Of a DNA stretch of 64,000 nucleotides, positions 63,200 through 64,000 are shown piece by piece; position 1 is the stretch's first letter; each line of letters begins with the position of its first letter. This DNA is from CALZBJ01 sp945619025. GTDB taxonomy: Bacteria; Pseudomonadota; Gammaproteobacteria; Cardiobacteriales; Wohlfahrtiimonadaceae. The position numbers and the translations under genes were made by a program. The notes under the pieces were generated by a model. That model saw only the letters and a list, made by a program, of their open reading frames with translations. It did no database searches and was not told where the DNA came from. The stretch is from positions 3,051 to 67,050 of the forward strand of contig CALZBJ010000010.1 in the NCBI GenBank assembly GCA_945619025.1, in the 5' to 3' direction.

Positions 63200-63745
63200 T
63201 TATTTATCGGTGCGATAAATCTTATCGCCACTCATTTTCTGTCCCCAAGGTAAGTTCGAGTTTTGCCAACCATTTTGCAAACGAAATCCCTTCTGCTCAC
63301 CTTCTTTAATCACATCCCCTTGGAAACCATTAATCACGTAATGTGCATTGTTAAATCCTGCTTCGCGAAGCACATCCGCACTTGGCTTACCGCGCTCACT
63401 TCCTGATCGGCACATCGTCACAACCATCGTATCCTTTGAAAGACCCCGAGCGGTCAACGCCTCTTCCACTTGCTCTGCAAAACCGGCGTTTTTATTGAGT
63501 TGAAACACGCTCTTTTCATCATTCCAACTGTTGCGATCAACCGTCATAAAAGGAATGTTTAAATCGACAACATCAGTGCTTCCAACAAACATGATTTCAA
63601 CAGGATCACGGACATCAATGAATAAAACTGCCGTTTCATTTTTTGTCTTTAACTCATAGACCTCTTGTGCCGTCATACCGATATCATCGGCTGCAAAACT
63701 CCAAGAAGCCATCAATAACAGACTCGACATTAATAATTTTTTCAT
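63200..63745 (-). CDS. Exported rhodanese-like sulfurtransferase
   Basis: A 181-residue single-domain rhodanese with a signal peptide (MKKLLMSSLLLMASWSFA), hence periplasmic. The active-site cysteine C112 lies in VVTMCRSGSERGK, and VLFIDVRDPVEIMFVG starts the domain. The family moves sulfane sulfur from donors such as thiosulfate; the in vivo partner is unknown. The ATG at 63745 starts the signal peptide; an earlier in-frame ATG at 63760 is possible, and neither has a strong Shine-Dalgarno. It lies just downstream of the rRNA operon terminator. Confidence 0.88.
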   Translation of the reverse strand: MKKLLMSSLLLMASWSFAADDIGMTAQEVYELKTKNETAVLFIDVRDPVEIMFVGSTDVVDLNIPFMTVDRNSWNDEKSVFQLNKNAGFAEQVEEALTARGLSKDTMVVTMCRSGSERGKPSADVLREAGFNNAHYVINGFQGDVIKEGEQKGFRLQNGWQNSNLPWGQKMSGDKIYRTDK

Positions 63746-63930
63746 AGTGCTAAATCTCATTTTTATAATTAATCAGACCAGTCATTATTTTATCAAATAT
63801 TCTGTTTTTTAATATATTAAAAGCTCGATTTTTATATCGGATGAGAGATAAATAGACAAGTTGATCTACTCCTTCTATTTTTAACTTCCAGTCTATCGTT
63901 GTTATTTTCACTTTCCTCCAGACAAAGAAA

Positions 63931-63959
63931 AAGCCTCTAGCTGCGTTAGCTAGAGGCTT
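63931..63959 (-). terminator. rRNA operon terminator
   Basis: An 11-bp perfect stem (AAGCCTCTAGC/GCTAGAGGCTT) is followed on the minus strand by TTTCTTTG. It lies immediately after the 5S rRNA end. Confidence 0.9.
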
Positions 63960-63966
63960 CGTATTA

Positions 63967-64000
63967 AGCCCTGGAGATGACCTACTCTCACATGGAACAT
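63967..64000 (-). rRNA. rrf: 5S ribosomal RNA, 3' end only
   Basis: The minus strand begins at the window edge with ATGTTCCATGTGAGAGTAGG and continues with TCATCTCCAGGGCTT. This matches the conserved 3' end of bacterial 5S rRNA (GAGAGTAGGTC...CCAGGC). The gene continues beyond the window, and 23S and 16S genes would be expected further out. Confidence 0.88.

Noticed and set aside
1..64000. CRISPR arrays, insertion sequences, prophage genes, attachment sites
   Set aside because: No regularly spaced repeats, transposase-like or phage-like products, or tRNA-linked repeats were seen.

Overview
The window looks like a chromosomal segment of a gammaproteobacterium of moderate GC content. Supporting genes are rpoD and rpoS, recB and recD, dusA, a 505-residue class II lysS, murQ/anmK, sfsA, rhodanese and tusA/yeeE-type sulfur genes. 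Gene content and codon style would fit the Wohlfahrtiimonas/Ignatzschineria (Cardiobacteriales) neighbourhood, but that placement is a guess. I see no insertion sequence, prophage, CRISPR array or tRNA. The right edge runs into the 3' end of a 5S rRNA gene on the minus strand.

Layout. 0.3-10.3 kb, all minus: primase (dnaG), yqeY, two DUF945-like envelope proteins, dusA, rpoD and an adjacent rpoS-like sigma gene. 10.5-13.4 kb: a MalY/PatB C-S lyase and pepD. 13.6-16.7 kb, plus: a molybdate ABC operon with two modA copies (the second frameshifted), modB and a short modC. 16.9-20.5 kb: a small exported protein, then a PTS-EIIC-like permease, murQ and anmK (cell-wall amino sugar salvage). 20.7-24.5 kb: a nitrilase-family amidase, a NIF3-like small protein, a FUSC pump and a DUF1287 protein. 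24.8-31.2 kb: lysS, guaB, pgsA, a C-terminally extended NifS-type cysteine desulfurase and a HisP-like ATPase. 31.4-33.0 kb: an unknown protein and sfsA. 33.2-39.2 kb: a GABA-type catabolic cluster (permease, gabT, gabD) divergent from a PucR-type regulator. 39.4-41.0 kb: an unknown exported protein.

41.2-42.9 kb, minus, is the most interesting region. A 33-residue leader ORF with a good Shine-Dalgarno ends in MCMCCCSMMMCC. It lies 245 nt upstream of a thiosulfate/sulfur transporter gene (tsuA/yeeE type) and a tusA-like gene. The leader RNA contains a segment complementary to the tsuA start region and a possible intrinsic terminator. Together these suggest attenuation that senses cysteine and methionine supply.

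43.3-52.4 kb: leuS, a DUF922 putative metalloprotease, a LysR regulator and a 1552-residue exported Sel1-repeat protein. 52.5-57.0 kb: an asparaginase, then a nucleoside salvage operon (nucleoside hydrolase, MFS carrier, ribokinase). 57.0-63.1 kb, minus: recB, a small endonuclease V-like gene and recD in one tight operon with no recC beside them. 63.2-64.0 kb: a periplasmic rhodanese and the end of an rRNA operon.

Functional assignments rest on motifs and family knowledge read by eye. No database search was run. Many start codons were moved inward from the longest possible ORF because a Shine-Dalgarno sequence or signal peptide supports the internal start.
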